A stretch of 64,000 bases of DNA from Posidonia oceanica (lineage: Eukaryota; Streptophyta; Magnoliopsida; Alismatales; Posidoniaceae). Shown here piece after piece: positions 23,030 through 34,242 of the stretch. Within the stretch, counting starts at the first letter, position 1. Every line of letters begins with the position of its first letter. The notes below the pieces were generated by a model. It made no database searches, was not told the origin of the DNA, and saw only the letters and a program-made list of their open reading frames with translations. The stretch spans positions 10,372,001-10,436,000 of the forward strand of contig JAZBRS010000054.1 in the NCBI GenBank assembly GCA_037176725.1, in the 5' to 3' direction. A program made the position numbers and the translations under genes.

Positions 23030-23450
23030 TCCTGTTTGGGCTGGCAGCCCTAACTACTTGGTTGACACCCGTCATGTTGTCTAACCCTTTCTTTTCGGGT
23101 TGGCAGTCCTAACTGCTTGGTCGACAAACCGTCAAAATGTCTGCTCAGGCTGGCAGCCCAAACTGCCCGGATGACACCCGTCACAATGTCCGCCTCTTTT
23201 TCGATGCCAGGAGCATTTCGCTCGCCTCTGGTATCCCTCTCTCAATACCAGGGGCATCTTTTTTATTTTGCCTCGGTATCTTTCTCTTTTTGGGTCCGAC
23301 AACCCAAACTATTCGATGAAGAGTCCGTCAACTCCTCGGGCTGATAACCCAAACTATCCGGCGAAGAGTCTGTCAACACCTGGGGCCGATAACCCCAACT
23401 ATCTGGTGTTGAGTCCGTCAACTCACCACTCATCGCATCATATAGCATTT
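23030..23450 (+). repeat. Degenerate repeats of family D 3' region
   Basis: Several imperfect units with a GGCTGGCAGCCC(T)AACT phrase followed by GACACCCGTCA (23040-23190), then units with GATAACCC(A)AACTAT followed by GTCCGTCAACTC (23300-23420). Small inverted pairs such as GGGcc/CCCC flank the GATAA core. They resemble the arrays near the 3' end of family A in position, not in sequence. Confidence 0.6.
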
Positions 23451-23851
23451 CATCAATGTCATTACATTGCATTTCTCATCACTGCATAGCATCGCCCTCT
23501 ACGAATGTCCCCAGCAGAGTTTGGCATCATTATAGCATCACCAACATCGCTTAGAGCCGCATAAAGCTCAGCATACACACCGTATCATATAGGATCAGCA
23601 TCACATGCATAGCAACAGCATCGCCATCGCATAGAGCCGCACAGAGCTCAGCATACGCCAGCGTCATTAGCATCATTTGTAGCAGCATCGCGCGAGCCCG
23701 CATGTATCCCCTAGCGGAGTTCAGCGCACATAAGCATCAGCATCAGCATTGGCATCGGCATTCACATTCGCTTTCCGGTTGCACCGCTCTAACTCGGGCG
23801 GGGTTTCTTTTGTCAACCCTGAGCAACAGTCTTGATTCCCATGACCTCGCT
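23451..23851 (+). other. Family D 3' internal region before the LTR
   Basis: Rich in AGCATCGC / CATCAGCATT trinucleotide-like words with a repeated TAGAGCCGCA(C/T)A(G/A)AGCTCAGCATA phrase at about 23550 and 23630. No gene is recognised. It ends at the polypurine tract. Confidence 0.45.
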
Positions 23852-23865
23852 CAGGAAGGGACATC
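23852..23865 (+). promoter_or_regulatory. Polypurine tract next to family D 3' LTR
   Basis: The sequence AGGAAGGGACATC lies immediately before the LTR start TGTAGACACC. The family A element has the closely similar AAGGAGGGGCAATC immediately before its 3' LTR (minus strand, 27087-27074). The match in position and form supports both assignments as plus-strand primer sites. Confidence 0.55.
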
Positions 23866-25857
23866 TGTAGACACCCCACATTTGCAGGTACTCGTCAGTG
23901 GACATCTCTAGAGGAACAGACTCGGTTGTGACAGACTTAACCTCACTCCAAACTCACCAGAACCATCCTAACACCCACCTCACACTTAAAACTCATCAAA
24001 ACCTAGTTCACAACAAAGTCCAAGCCCATCAGCAGCCCCACACACCCTGGAATAGGCTCAAATCCAACCACTGATCTTTGTTACAGACTTAGCGTCTCTA
24101 GAAAGCGTCTTCTCACGACGTCTATGGAAGACGGCATCATCCAGCGCCTACGCCAGATGTAGACAAGTGGCGCGCTGTTCAGGCCCGTATTGCTGGCACA
24201 ATACTCTATTTCAGTAAAATAGTCAGAAAGGTTTCTTTTGCCATTCCACACCACAACCCATTGCATCTGCACCTCCCATTGGCCTCGGTGGATCTGAGTC
24301 TACACCCACTCACATCCAGCCCTCACACCTGAATCCAATCCCAATCCTACCCCTTCCATAACCTTCCAAAGCATCCAAACCAGCAATTTGCGTCGGTTTG
24401 AAACCAATGACATCCATGCATGCAACCCATCTATAAAACACGACTGAATCCCTCAATTTTCACCCCCCGGAATTCCCCGAAGCCCGAGCTCTGTGCACTT
24501 GCATTCCCAGCTACCAGAGCCTTCACTGCGTCCAGTCACGACTGACACCGCAGCCTCCGGAGCAGCAACCACGAGCCACCATCCTCGAACACATGTGCCG
24601 ACTCCTCAGCAGGTAAGCTCCTCTACCCGAAGTGTAGTGTAGCTGAATTATACCTGTTATAGCTTTTTTAGTCGCCTGTTTTCCTATTTTAAACCGTCGG
24701 CACGGCGGCACCCATGCATCTCGAGAAGCATCTGTGGCTTCATGCTCAGCCGTAGGCCGATGAGCATGAATCAAACAATGCCCACAGCCTTGCATCACTC
24801 TCCTCAAACCCAATTCCCTCGCCCCAGTGGCTTCTCCGGCCGCATCTGTGGCCGACCACCTCTGCCATGGTGGACGAAGCCGGTGAGTGGGAACGGCAAG
24901 GGGAGAGGCATGTTTTCGTGTTTTCTCCTATGCATTGCATCACAAAGGTTCCTACAGTCTTCCTGCATCTCCGACGTAAGTCGCGAACACCCTAGTTGGG
25001 CATCACCCGCCTCCACGGCTGGCGGAACCCAACATCCACCTGCGTCGCGCAAGGGAGATGGGGAGGCAATCATGCATATGTTTTCTTGCATTTCTTTTGT
25101 TTCCAGTATTGCTTTGACATACATCACTTTAGCTTCCTGGATTGATATTTGCCTTATTCCATTTGGTTTCGATTCGCATTTCTGCGACGAAGCTGCGGTC
25201 TGACTGCGTTTCCTGACGTGAACAAGACGAGTGGCTGGAGGTAACGAACTGATACAGCATGACTTCTGAGCACGTTTATCAAGCATACTCATCCAGCGCG
25301 TCTCACTAGCGCACAGCCTGAAACTAGGCCAGACTTACAGCCGAGTTGCTTTCTATCCCTTTACCTCTTATAATTGCTTTACATTCTATTTTGGCTTCCA
25401 TAATCTCCCTTTACTTGGTTTTTACTTCTGTATGCCAAGTTTATTTGTGCTTTGAACTCATGGATCTCTCTATGATTCTCGGAACACACACTGTGTGTGG
25501 CACGATCTAACACATTGCATCCGCGTGACTTTTGAGCGTGTGGGAAGCGCGTCTAGATCCGGTGCGTCTCTCAAGCACGCAACCTGAGTCCAGAACATAT
25601 CGTATACAGAGTCGTGTTTCTCTGTCTACTCACTATTTATCTGCTTAGTTTGCTCCTGCTTCTTTGCCTTGCTTGTTTTAATCGCTCTGCATGATTTCCG
25701 ATGTTTTGATTCCCGAATGCATGCATAGAGCGATGATTATTACTACCTGGAGTTCATTTGAACTGTCGACGCGATAATTGTACGGACATCCCAAGCGGAT
25801 GATTCCAACACGTCTTAGTGGCGCGAGTGCTCAGTTCAATGTTAGAACACTGGTAGC
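23866..25857 (+). mobile_element. Family D 3' LTR, left part (continues at 46916)
   Basis: It starts TGTAGACACCCCACATTTG. A plus-strand TATA box lies at 24431-24439. It is interrupted at 25857 by family A copy 2, whose 5-bp target copies are GTAGC (25853-25857) and GTTGC (46916-46920). The interior has no coding frame I would defend. Confidence 0.65.
24431..24439 (+). promoter_or_regulatory. TATA box in family D LTR
   Basis: Plus-strand CTATAAAAC about 565 bp inside the LTR start, in the sense orientation deduced independently from the LTR start and polypurine tract. Confidence 0.5.
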
Positions 25858-27073
25858 TGTGGATTTGGGGTTTTGGAGGAGAAGAGGCTCGTTTTGTGTC
25901 TATTCGCTCTTTCTCGGGGTCCCCTTTTTTGTATCCAACTCCGTCGCTCCATAGGTGATGGAATTGGTGTGATTGCCACTCTTGGTTCGCTTTCACTGGC
26001 CCTCGAGGCGCCTTCAGAGATGTGATATGGTTGCGGGTTCAGCTACCTTGGGACAACGCCTGCGTTGCCCAAGGGTGTCCGTGCTTGGTGAGTTTCTTCT
26101 TCTTCTTCTTCCTTGTAAAATAGATTTAAAGAGGCGGATTAGATATTGTATAGTACATGATCTAAGGTAAATAAAAATGACATAAAATAAATAACAAGAA
26201 ACACTTACCCGAGGGATTTTATCCCCCTGGTTGCAACTATTAATGAATGCCTAGCTACAACAATATATGAAATGAAATATGATATGCAAACTATTAAAAA
26301 GAAAACCCCCTTTTGATATGGGTGATATGCAATAGAATACAAGACGTCGCTGGCATGGTTGGAGATGGAAGAAGACTTAAGCTCTATCAAAACTCTATCA
26401 ATTTTCTCTCACAAATTCCTCTAGAATTCCTTTCTCTAATTTTTCTCTCTGAATTGTGACACTAAAAATCGGTCCAAATTTGTGACCACTCTCTAATTTC
26501 CGTCCCATTGACCCTGTGGGGGTATCCTTGCTTTTATAGAAGCAGGGGAGGAATAAATATGGACATAAATGCCAAGTCAGTAAAATTTCCTATTTCAGAG
26601 GTGTTATATGCTGGAAACCAAGCGCATAACGTTATACGCTGGAATCCCAACATATAACAACCTTTGAGGCACAACTGCCAAGATAAAGGATTATTCCCCA
26701 ATTAAAACTGGATTAAGTGTTATTAAACTGCTTTTAATTGCCTTGACTGGGTAACAGAGTCTAAAGAAGACAAAAAAACAGAAAACGTATTTGGCCAAAT
26801 AAGGAAGTTTGTGGGTGGCACTGGGCTTCCATGTTAGACGCTGGAAAACCAGCGGCCAACGTTATACGCTGGAAAACAGCAGCTAAGGTTATACGCTGGA
26901 AACCCAGCGGCCAATGTTATATGCTAGGAATCCAGCGGATAACGACCCAAACTGGCAATTGAGCTTTTGGAGAGTACTTAAGTTGAGCAAATTGCTTCTA
27001 ATGATGAGTGGTGCATGATATGGTGCAGTGGTACCTAAAAATGCAAACGGAGTGTCAAAACGGGGTATCTACA
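25858..27073 (-). mobile_element. Family A 3' LTR of copy 2, 1216 bp
   Basis: Plus-strand ends are TGTGGATTTGGGG and GGGGTATCTACA. A minus-strand TATA box lies at 26531-26539. The inverted-repeat units in U3 are at 26600-26660 and 26833-26945. It carries about 55 bp at 26873-26927 that the partner LTR lacks, made of extra GTTATACGCTGG-type units. Confidence 0.85.
26531..26539 (-). promoter_or_regulatory. TATA box in family A LTR (copy 2, left)
   Basis: Minus-strand CTATAAAAG followed by a purine-rich stretch, at the same LTR position as the other A-type LTRs. Confidence 0.65.
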
Positions 27074-27087
27074 GATTGCCCCTCCTT
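27074..27087 (-). promoter_or_regulatory. Polypurine tract of family A copy 2
   Basis: The minus strand reads AAGGAGGGGCAATC directly before the LTR start TGTAGATACC. It parallels the family D tract at 23852-23865. Confidence 0.55.
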
Positions 27088-27224
27088 GTAGGTGGCTTTG
27101 GCACGAAGCTAGCTACAAGGCGAGACGATACCTCCGTATGGCGCTACCCAGGGATCCTAAAAGAAATCCAATGCCTACTACCACCAGACTTGGACGAGAC
27201 ACAATGAAGGTTGGCTAAAAAAAC

Positions 27225-27415
27225 ACGGCCAAGGGGATTGCCGAAGGGGAATAGACTAAAGACACGACCGCGGGGTCGAATTAAAAGACATTGTTACGGG
27301 GATTGCCCGCAGGGGTCAAACTAAAGACACTGCCACGGGGGTTGCCCGCAGGAGTCAAACTAAAAGACATGGCCACACGGGTTGCCTGTGAGAGTAAAGC
27401 TTAAAAGATGGATAC
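27225..27415 (+). repeat. 41-bp tandem array in family A 3' region
   Basis: About four to five units with core GTTGCCCGCAGGAGTCAAAC followed by TAAAAGACA. Inverted pairs recur in the units: CGACC/GGTCG near 27265, CGGG/CCCG in the next two, and ACGGG/CCTGT (one wobble) in the last. Copy 1 lost this part. Confidence 0.7.
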
Positions 27416-27894
27416 CAAATGTTTCCGACGACCATTCAATACGAATGCAATGCAATGCGTTATGCATGGATGCGTGTTGGCGGGAATGCGAAGGAGGTAA
27501 TCATGATATGCAATGCATAACCCTCGATAATGAGGTTCCTCCATCACTACCGGCTTTGATTTGTATACCGGGTTGACTCAGGAATTTTTCTTACCTCCTA
27601 AGGCAAACTGACACATGCGTGTATGCAATTTTGTCATAATCAGGTGCCCTTTCATCAAGTGTAGCCTACACTTTCCACGAAGATCGTCGTTTTATGATAC
27701 GCGGGTTGGTGAGCGAGAGGTCCATGATGTTCCTAGGTGTTGGGCAAAGGAGGCTGACCTATTCTATGCTAGCCGTGTTGGCTTTATTTGTCATGATCAA
27801 GTGTCCTTTCATTGAATGTTGCCTACATTCTCGACAGAAACCATCGTCTTCTAACCCGGGAGTTAGTGAACAATGGGTCCACTATTACCGTTGG
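27416..27894 (-). other. Family A 3' region between the two arrays
   Basis: Contains the duplicated block with GTTGCCTACATTCTCGACA also seen at 1544-1880. Open frames are short and not conserved between the copies. No function is assigned. Confidence 0.45.
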
Positions 27895-28385
27895 CTTTGC
27901 TTTGTTTACCCAGTTGTGCTCTGGGGTTCTTTGCTTTAGTTACCCGATTATACTTCGGGAGCTTTGCTTTGGTTACCCAGTTATGCTCTAGGGTCCTTTG
28001 CTTTGGTTACCCGGTTGTGCTCCAGGACCCTTTGCTTTGGTTACTCGGCTATGCTCCGGGGTTCTTTCCTTTGGTTACTCGGTTGTGCTCCGGGATCCTT
28101 TGCTTTGGTTACCCGGTTGTGCTCCGAGATCCTTTGCTTTGGTGACCCGGTTATACTCCAGGGCTCTTTTGCTTTGATCACCCGGTTATACTCCAGGGCA
28201 CTTTGCTTTGGTTACCCGGTTGTGCTCCGGGATCCTTTGCTTTGGTGACCCGGTTATGCGCCGGGGTTCTTTTGCTTTGGTCATCCGGTTATGCTCCAGA
28301 GGGCTTCTTTGCTTTGGTTACCCGATTATGTTCCGGGAGGCTTTGCTTTGGTTACCCGGTTATGCTCTGGGGTTCTTTTTTTGTA
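27895..28385 (+). repeat. 33- to 34-bp hairpin minisatellite in family A 3' region (copy 2)
   Basis: About fourteen units of a repeat with core TTTGGTTACCCGGTTGTGCTCC. Most units contain a short inverted pair around a 7-nt loop (TTGTGCT, TTATGCT or TTATACT). Perfect or wobble-compatible stems include CCCGG/CCGGG, CCCAG/CTGGG (27909), CCCGA/TCGGG (27943) and CTCGG/CCGGG. About half the units carry a mismatch or a one-base bulge. It corresponds to the array at 1880-2125. Confidence 0.85.
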
Positions 28386-28449
28386 AAATGTTATACGCCT
28401 CATCTGGTGTGGATAACGTTATCTGCTGAGTTTATGCGTCCAACGCTGG

Positions 28450-31400
28450 TGTAGTAATCCCAATCAGAATCAGGTTTACTATTAGCGGCGATATCCGAGG
28501 AGGAGGGCTCAACTCGAAAACACTTAAAACAGGGGAGAAAAGATAAGAAAAGAAGAAGATAAGATAATTCAGAGTCGCCACCGTGTCTATTATCGGGAGA
28601 CATGGAAAACCGGAGGAAATGCGTGAGTTAACACGCAAAACCGAGCAAAAGATGCAATGCAAAGCAATGCAAAAGAAACAAATGCAAATGAATGCAAATG
28701 ATATGACTCATGCCTAGGATAGGGGCAATATGGTCATTGCGGGCCAAAAAACTGGGCAAGGACTCCTATTACGTGCGGGGAAGGTGTTAGGCACCCCCGA
28801 CACGCCCGAGAATCGGTCTTTCTAGGCTTACGCTCGCATACGCAGGAAAATGCAGGTTTGAATGCCTAAATGCCGATGAATGCCTGAATGAATGCCCAAA
28901 GGTGTGCTCTAAGTGATGGGATGCAATGCAGGAAAGTAAACGTGCAGTCAAAGTGCTCAGCAACGCTGTCTGTGTTCCGAACCGGTCGAAACCTGGCTTG
29001 TGAGAACTCCAAGCAGTAAGCATCACAGTCCTATATGCAAATGCAAGCGAAAAAGCAAAACGGCGGTAAAACCAAGCAGTGCATGCGACATGCAAGAGAA
29101 AATGACGCAAAACGCACGAAACGATGCGAGAAACGGAAGCGGCACACGAAACGGTGCAAGAAAACAAGGCGGCACGCGAAACGGTGCAAGAAAATAAAAT
29201 GGCACGTAAAACGGTGCAAGAAACAAAGCGGCGCGCAAAACGGCGCAAAAACAGAGCAGACACGCAAAACGGTGCCAAAAACAGAGATGGCATGCGAAAC
29301 GGTGCCAAAAACAGAGCGGACATGCGAAACGGTGCCAAAGCAAGTGAAATAAAGCATTGGTAAAACCATGCAAATGCAAATGCAAAGAAAAATGGCAGGA
29401 GAAACAAAGGGGAAGTAAACAGCGCAAGTGTAAGAATGAGCGTTGTTTAAAGACCATGCAAAGTAGGTGCGAAGACCTACAAAGGGGAAGGGAAGCAAGT
29501 GGAAGGATCACCACTGTTTTGTAACTGTTTCCCACCAAAATGTCCCACGATGTGTCTCGCACGCTGCCAAGAGCTCGCGATGCGATCGGATCGTGGAAAA
29601 GAGGGAAGAAAGTCGCAATTAGTGGTGAATTCAGGGGAAACGCAACACAAAACATTGAGAGTACGCGAAAAGAGGAAGCAGAGTTGATAAGCAAGAAGAG
29701 GAAGTCTTATTCTACATGCTCGAGAAACCAGAAAGCAAAAACAATGCATGGAATGCAAATGGTGTGCAAATGAATGCTGTGCAGGGGTTCAGGAGGACTT
29801 ACCTGGGAAATCTGAAGCCTGATCTGAAATCTGCTTGGTCCATGCTGAAGAGTACTCCGCCAAGGTCGTCCAGGTAGCTTAATTGAGAAGATCCAACGGC
29901 CGGATCTGAAGATATCCCAACTTCAAGGCAGAGGGGCCAGAACAGGGGAGAAGAATGAATCTAAGTGTACAGGAAGTCCTAAGGGTGTGCAAAACAGGTC
30001 CTCCCATGTGAATGGGAGCTAGGAATGCTTAAGTGTGTGCAAGGAATGCCAAATGCAAGAATGCAATGCATGCAAAATGCAAGAAAAGACTTAAGGATGA
30101 TTTTTCAGAAAACTGGGGGCTTATATGCAATTTTGGAAAAGATGGGGGTCTAAATGCAAGGGTTTTGAAAAGTTGGGGGCCTTTATGCAAAGTTTTTGAA
30201 AAAAGGAAGGTCTGAATGCAATTTTGCAAAATACAGGGTTCAAAATGCAATTTTTCAAGATAGACATGCATAAAGACAAGTTTTGAAATCAAATGGTAGG
30301 TTGGCATGCAATTTTGAAATTAACAAGGTCCAAAATACAATTTTTCCAGCAAAGTAGGGGTCTGAGTGGTCTGGGAATGCAAACAGGGGACCTATATGCA
30401 ATTTTTCAAACATGCAGGGTCTAAAATGCAATTTTATAAGCAAAATATGCATTTAAATGATTTTTATAAGCATGCAGAGGACCTATGTGCAATTTTCAAA
30501 TCATGCAGGGTCAAAAATGCAATTTCATAAGCAAAATATGCATTTAAATGACAGGTAGAGGACCTATATGCAATTTTCAAATCATGTAGGGTCAAAAATG
30601 CAATTTCATAAGCAAAATATGCATTTAAATGTATGCTGTGCATGATGAAGGACCTATATGCAAAAATCAGATAATGTGAGGGAAAATAATGCAATGCAGT
30701 AAGAAAAATTGACAAATAAAACCTAAGTTAACAGATCAGAGGATTAAGGTGCAAATAAGAAAATTAACAGGGACCAGTAATGCAATATATCAAGGTAAAA
30801 TTAAAGCATTAAATTAGATTAACTACTGAAGGACTAAGAAGCAATAATATAAAGCTAGAGGACCAGAACTTAAACAAAATACTGAAGAGAAGCACTGTAT
30901 AAGGACTAACATGCAATTAATTGATTTTTAAAGTTTTTCATGCAATATCATAAGATTAACATACGAAATTAAATGAATGATAAACAGAAGCAGGACCAAA
31001 ATGCAATAAAGTAAGAGCAGAGACTGAAAATGCAATTTGATGGCAAAATAACTTAGTAAACAGAAATAAAGCTACAGTAACCAGAAGAAAAACCAGGCAC
31101 TGTAGCAAAATGCTACCAGTGCCCGGAGAAGGTGAGAGGGGGTGCTGGAGAGGCGGAGACGCGGCAGCGATGCTCTCCGGAGCTCGGCGGAGGTCTGGGC
31201 TGCGTCGAGGAGCGGCGGCGGGGCTCGGAGCGGGCCGGAGGAGACGTCGGAGCACTGCAGAGTTGTCCGGAGGTGGAGCAGACGGGGACGGCAACGTCGT
31301 GGCATTCTGAGGCCACCGGAGCACTCTTGGAGGTCGAGCGGTTCTCGGGGGATGGTCGACGAGACGTTCTGCAACCGGAGCGGCGATCCGAGCTTAGAGC

Positions 31401-34242
31401 TCGTCGGAGAAGACGAAGTCGCCGGCGACGACGACTCGGAGCAGGAGGGGGCGAAACTTGAAATTAAAGGCCGGAAAAGCATGCTGGAACGAAAACTATC
31501 CTAAAGGGAAGAAGCAGTACCTGTTTTGCTGGCTGAGATGCTCCCCCGACGTCGGCTGATTCAGAGGTCGCCGGCGGTGATCGTCTGGTCGCTGCGGGTG
31601 CTGTCGACGGCTCGGGAGCGCTGCGATCGACTCAGTGAAGTCCTCCGGAGCTCGCTGGATCTCTGGAACGAAGCTTTGAAGGCTGGAGCAGGAGTTCACT
31701 TCTGTGGGTTCACAGAAGGCAGCAGGAGGTGGGTGCAGGTGTTCTCTGCCCTCTGGATCAGTAGGGAGGCACCGGCGACTTGCTGGAGGTCTGGTGAAGG
31801 TGTGTGGGTGGTTGAATTGGGTCGTGGTGGACTGGGTTGGAAGTTTGCCGATGGAGGTGATTTTCTGGTCAGAGTCGGGACAGGTGTTTGTGATGGAGGG
31901 CTCCGGCTGTGGTGAGGGTTAGGGCTGAGGCTCAGGTGGTTTGAAGAGCTGGTGTACTAGGGAGTTCGGTGGTGGAGTTTGGAAGGATTTGGTGGGCTGT
32001 GGAGTTGAGAATTTTGGAGAATGGTGAGTTGGGTTGCTGCTGGAATTCCAGGTGGTTCGGGGGTGATTACTGGGTGGAATTGGGTGAGGAATGGAGGGCT
32101 GAAGTGGTGGAGTTCTAGGTGAGATTAGGGGGTGAATGCCGGGTGGTTCGGGTGGAGATGGAGGCTCTGGCTTCAGTGGAAAGATGGAGGAAGAAGAGGT
32201 GAGTTTTTCAGTGGAAGAAGGAAGAGATTGGGTGCTAGGAACTCTCTGGGTTCTCTCTCTCTCTCTGGACGACAAAAGGCGATGAAGAGGAGGTCTGGCT
32301 GGAGCTTTATGCAACTGGAGGAGACGGAGGGCGCGGTGGATTTTGAATTGCCACCGGCGGGAGCTGCTGCTGGCTGGCAGCGAAGGACGGTGAGGGGACT
32401 GGCATTAATTGCCCCTGAAGATGCCGCTGAGACAGAAGAGAGGACGGAGCGAGCTAGAGCTGATGGGATCGAGGGGGAAGAATTGAATTTGAAGTTTTAA
32501 GAGAAGGAGAGAGAGCTGGCGGGAGATCAGTAAGGAGGAAGAAGAAGAAGAGGAGGAAGGAGGGAGAAGGTGACCATGGGCCGGGCTGTGCGCGGAAAAG
32601 AAAGAAAGAAAAGAAGGGAGGAGGGGAGACGGACTGGACTGGGCCCAAGAAGGAAGAAAGAAAAGAAAGAAAGAAAGAAAAAAAGAAAGGAAGAAAGAAA
32701 GGAGGAAGAGAAAGGAGAGAAATAAATTACGTAAAAATAAAATAAAATAAAATAAAAATGGGAAAGGTTCTTAGAGTGATTGTGTTTTAAGTTGGGACCT
32801 TGATTAAGTTTTTTAATAATTGTTTTTTATTAATTAATTAGGTTTAGAGAGATTTAGTTTTGATTAGGGTTTTTAAGGTTTTCTTTGCTTTTGATTTGTT
32901 TTTTTTTATTTTAATTAAATGTTCGTTAAGTGTTTCAAGTTGTTTTTTAATTATGTTTTCCTTGTTAAGTACTTGGGGTGTTAGTTAGGATTTTTAAAGT
33001 TTGTTTTTAAATTAATTAGAGTGGGTTTTAGATTTATGATTTTGGTCTTTTTTGCTTAAGTCTTTTGATTTGTTTTTTATTTTTGTTTGTTGAGTTCTTT
33101 TAATTAATTAATTTTCTTTTAATTAAGGTTTTCTTGTTAAGTTTTTAGTTAAGTGTTTTTGGATTCTTGATTGTTTGTTTTTATTTTTAATTAAGTGTTT
33201 GAATTGTTCTTTTTAGATTTGTTAAGTTAGGTTTCTCTTTTCTTAATTATTTGCCTTAGCATTTCTTAATTTTTTCCTTTCTTTTTAGGAATTGTTTTTA
33301 TTGCTTTTTGGTAGAGTTTTTACTCTTGCTTGTTTTGGTTATATTTTGGTTTTTTCCTTAATTTTACAGCACTTTCTTTTGGTTTGTTTTGCATTTTTTA
33401 GCTTGCATTCATGATTTTCCATTTTGACTAGATTTAGTTAGGTTTAGGTTTTTAATTGTTTGTTTAATGTTTTTTAATTATTTTTCTTAGGGTTTTGGTT
33501 TGTTTTTCTTTTGTTTCAGAATTTTGAAGGTTTTTCAAGGATTTTTAGGGGTTTAGTAAGAGAAAAGAAGAGGAAATTAGAAAGAAGAGGAAAAGGGAGA
33601 AATGGAGGAATAAATAGGAAAGAGAGGAGCTAAAAGAAAATAATTTTTGAAAATCAAAGAAAATGATAAAAATAAGATAAAAATAGGAATAAGATTGAGA
33701 ACAGATAGGAGCACAAGGGGGGCCCACAGCTAGGCAAAAAAGAGGGAGAAAAGAGGGGGAAAAGAAGGAGGATAATCAGGAGAGAGAGAGGAGAGAGAAA
33801 AGAATAATCCGAGAGAGAGAAAAGGATAATTTGGGCAAAAGGAGGGTTTAGAGGTTTTGAAAAGGGGTGAATTTCGCTGGGTGTGTAGCCTAGGGTCTCT
33901 AGTGCTACTTCTAGCGTTTTGGTTTGGTTTTGAGAATGTTTTAGAAGGGTTCTGAGGTGTAGAAAAAGGATAGTTTTACCTAGGTTTTCTAAGGTTTTTG
34001 GGAGTGGTTTTGGGTTGGAAATTTCTAAGTGTCTAGGTAGGTTTACTAAGTTGGAAATGGTGGGTTTTCCTATGATTTTTGGGTAAGTTTTGAATCAGAG
34101 AAAGGGGTGTAAGCTTAGGTCAAGTTTAGGCTTGTTTGAAGGGTAAGGATGGAAAGGAGGGTGTAGGTTTGGCCTAGGTTTGGATCCAGAAGTCACCAGA
34201 GAACTCCAACTGATTCGAGCCTGTCAAAATGAGGTGTCAACA
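28450..34242 (-). mobile_element. Family B copy 2: giant solo LTR, 5793 bp
   Basis: Plus-strand ends are TGTAGTAATCCC and GAGGTGTCAACA; flanks are GCTGG (28445-28449) and GCTAG (34243-34247). It has the same internal order as copy 1: conserved edge, 30-bp array (29120-29345), AT-rich repeats (30050-31060), GC-rich block (31085-32460), purine tract (32480-32760), T-rich segment and unique edge. No coding region is credible. It interrupts the family A 3' region within a cluster of GTTATACGC-type inverted words. Confidence 0.8.
29120..29345 (+). repeat. 30-bp tandem array of family B (copy 2)
   Basis: About seven units of the GGCACGCGAAACGGTGC(C/A)A type, the shortest of the three B arrays here. 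Confidence 0.75.

Larger units (their letters stand above)
16253..25857 (+). mobile_element. Family D: 3' part of a Tat/Ogre-like LTR retrotransposon (continues at 46916-47484)
   Basis: The sense strand is plus. The right part is an LTR starting TGTAGACACCCC at 23866, preceded by a polypurine tract, so everything to its left is the 3' internal region. That region contains tandem arrays (22490-23450) and, on the opposite strand, a multi-exon PMD pseudogene (16995-21200). No gag or pol is seen; the left part is cut off by family A copy 1. The element appears to have inserted into the reverse-transcriptase region of the Athila-like element, because its far LTR end (47484) abuts Athila pol sequence. 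The assignment to Tat/Ogre is an inference from LTR ends and architecture. Confidence 0.6.

Noticed and set aside
22093..23112. 339-residue plus-strand frame with a repeated LLVSSCQTDEDK-like motif
   Set aside because: The repeated part is the 79-bp hairpin array. Frames shift between units (76 to 83 bp), antisense frames are equally long, and no domain is visible.
27225..28385. CRISPR array
   Set aside because: Regular short repeats, but there are no unique spacers of constant size. The units are contiguous tandem repeats in a plant LTR element.
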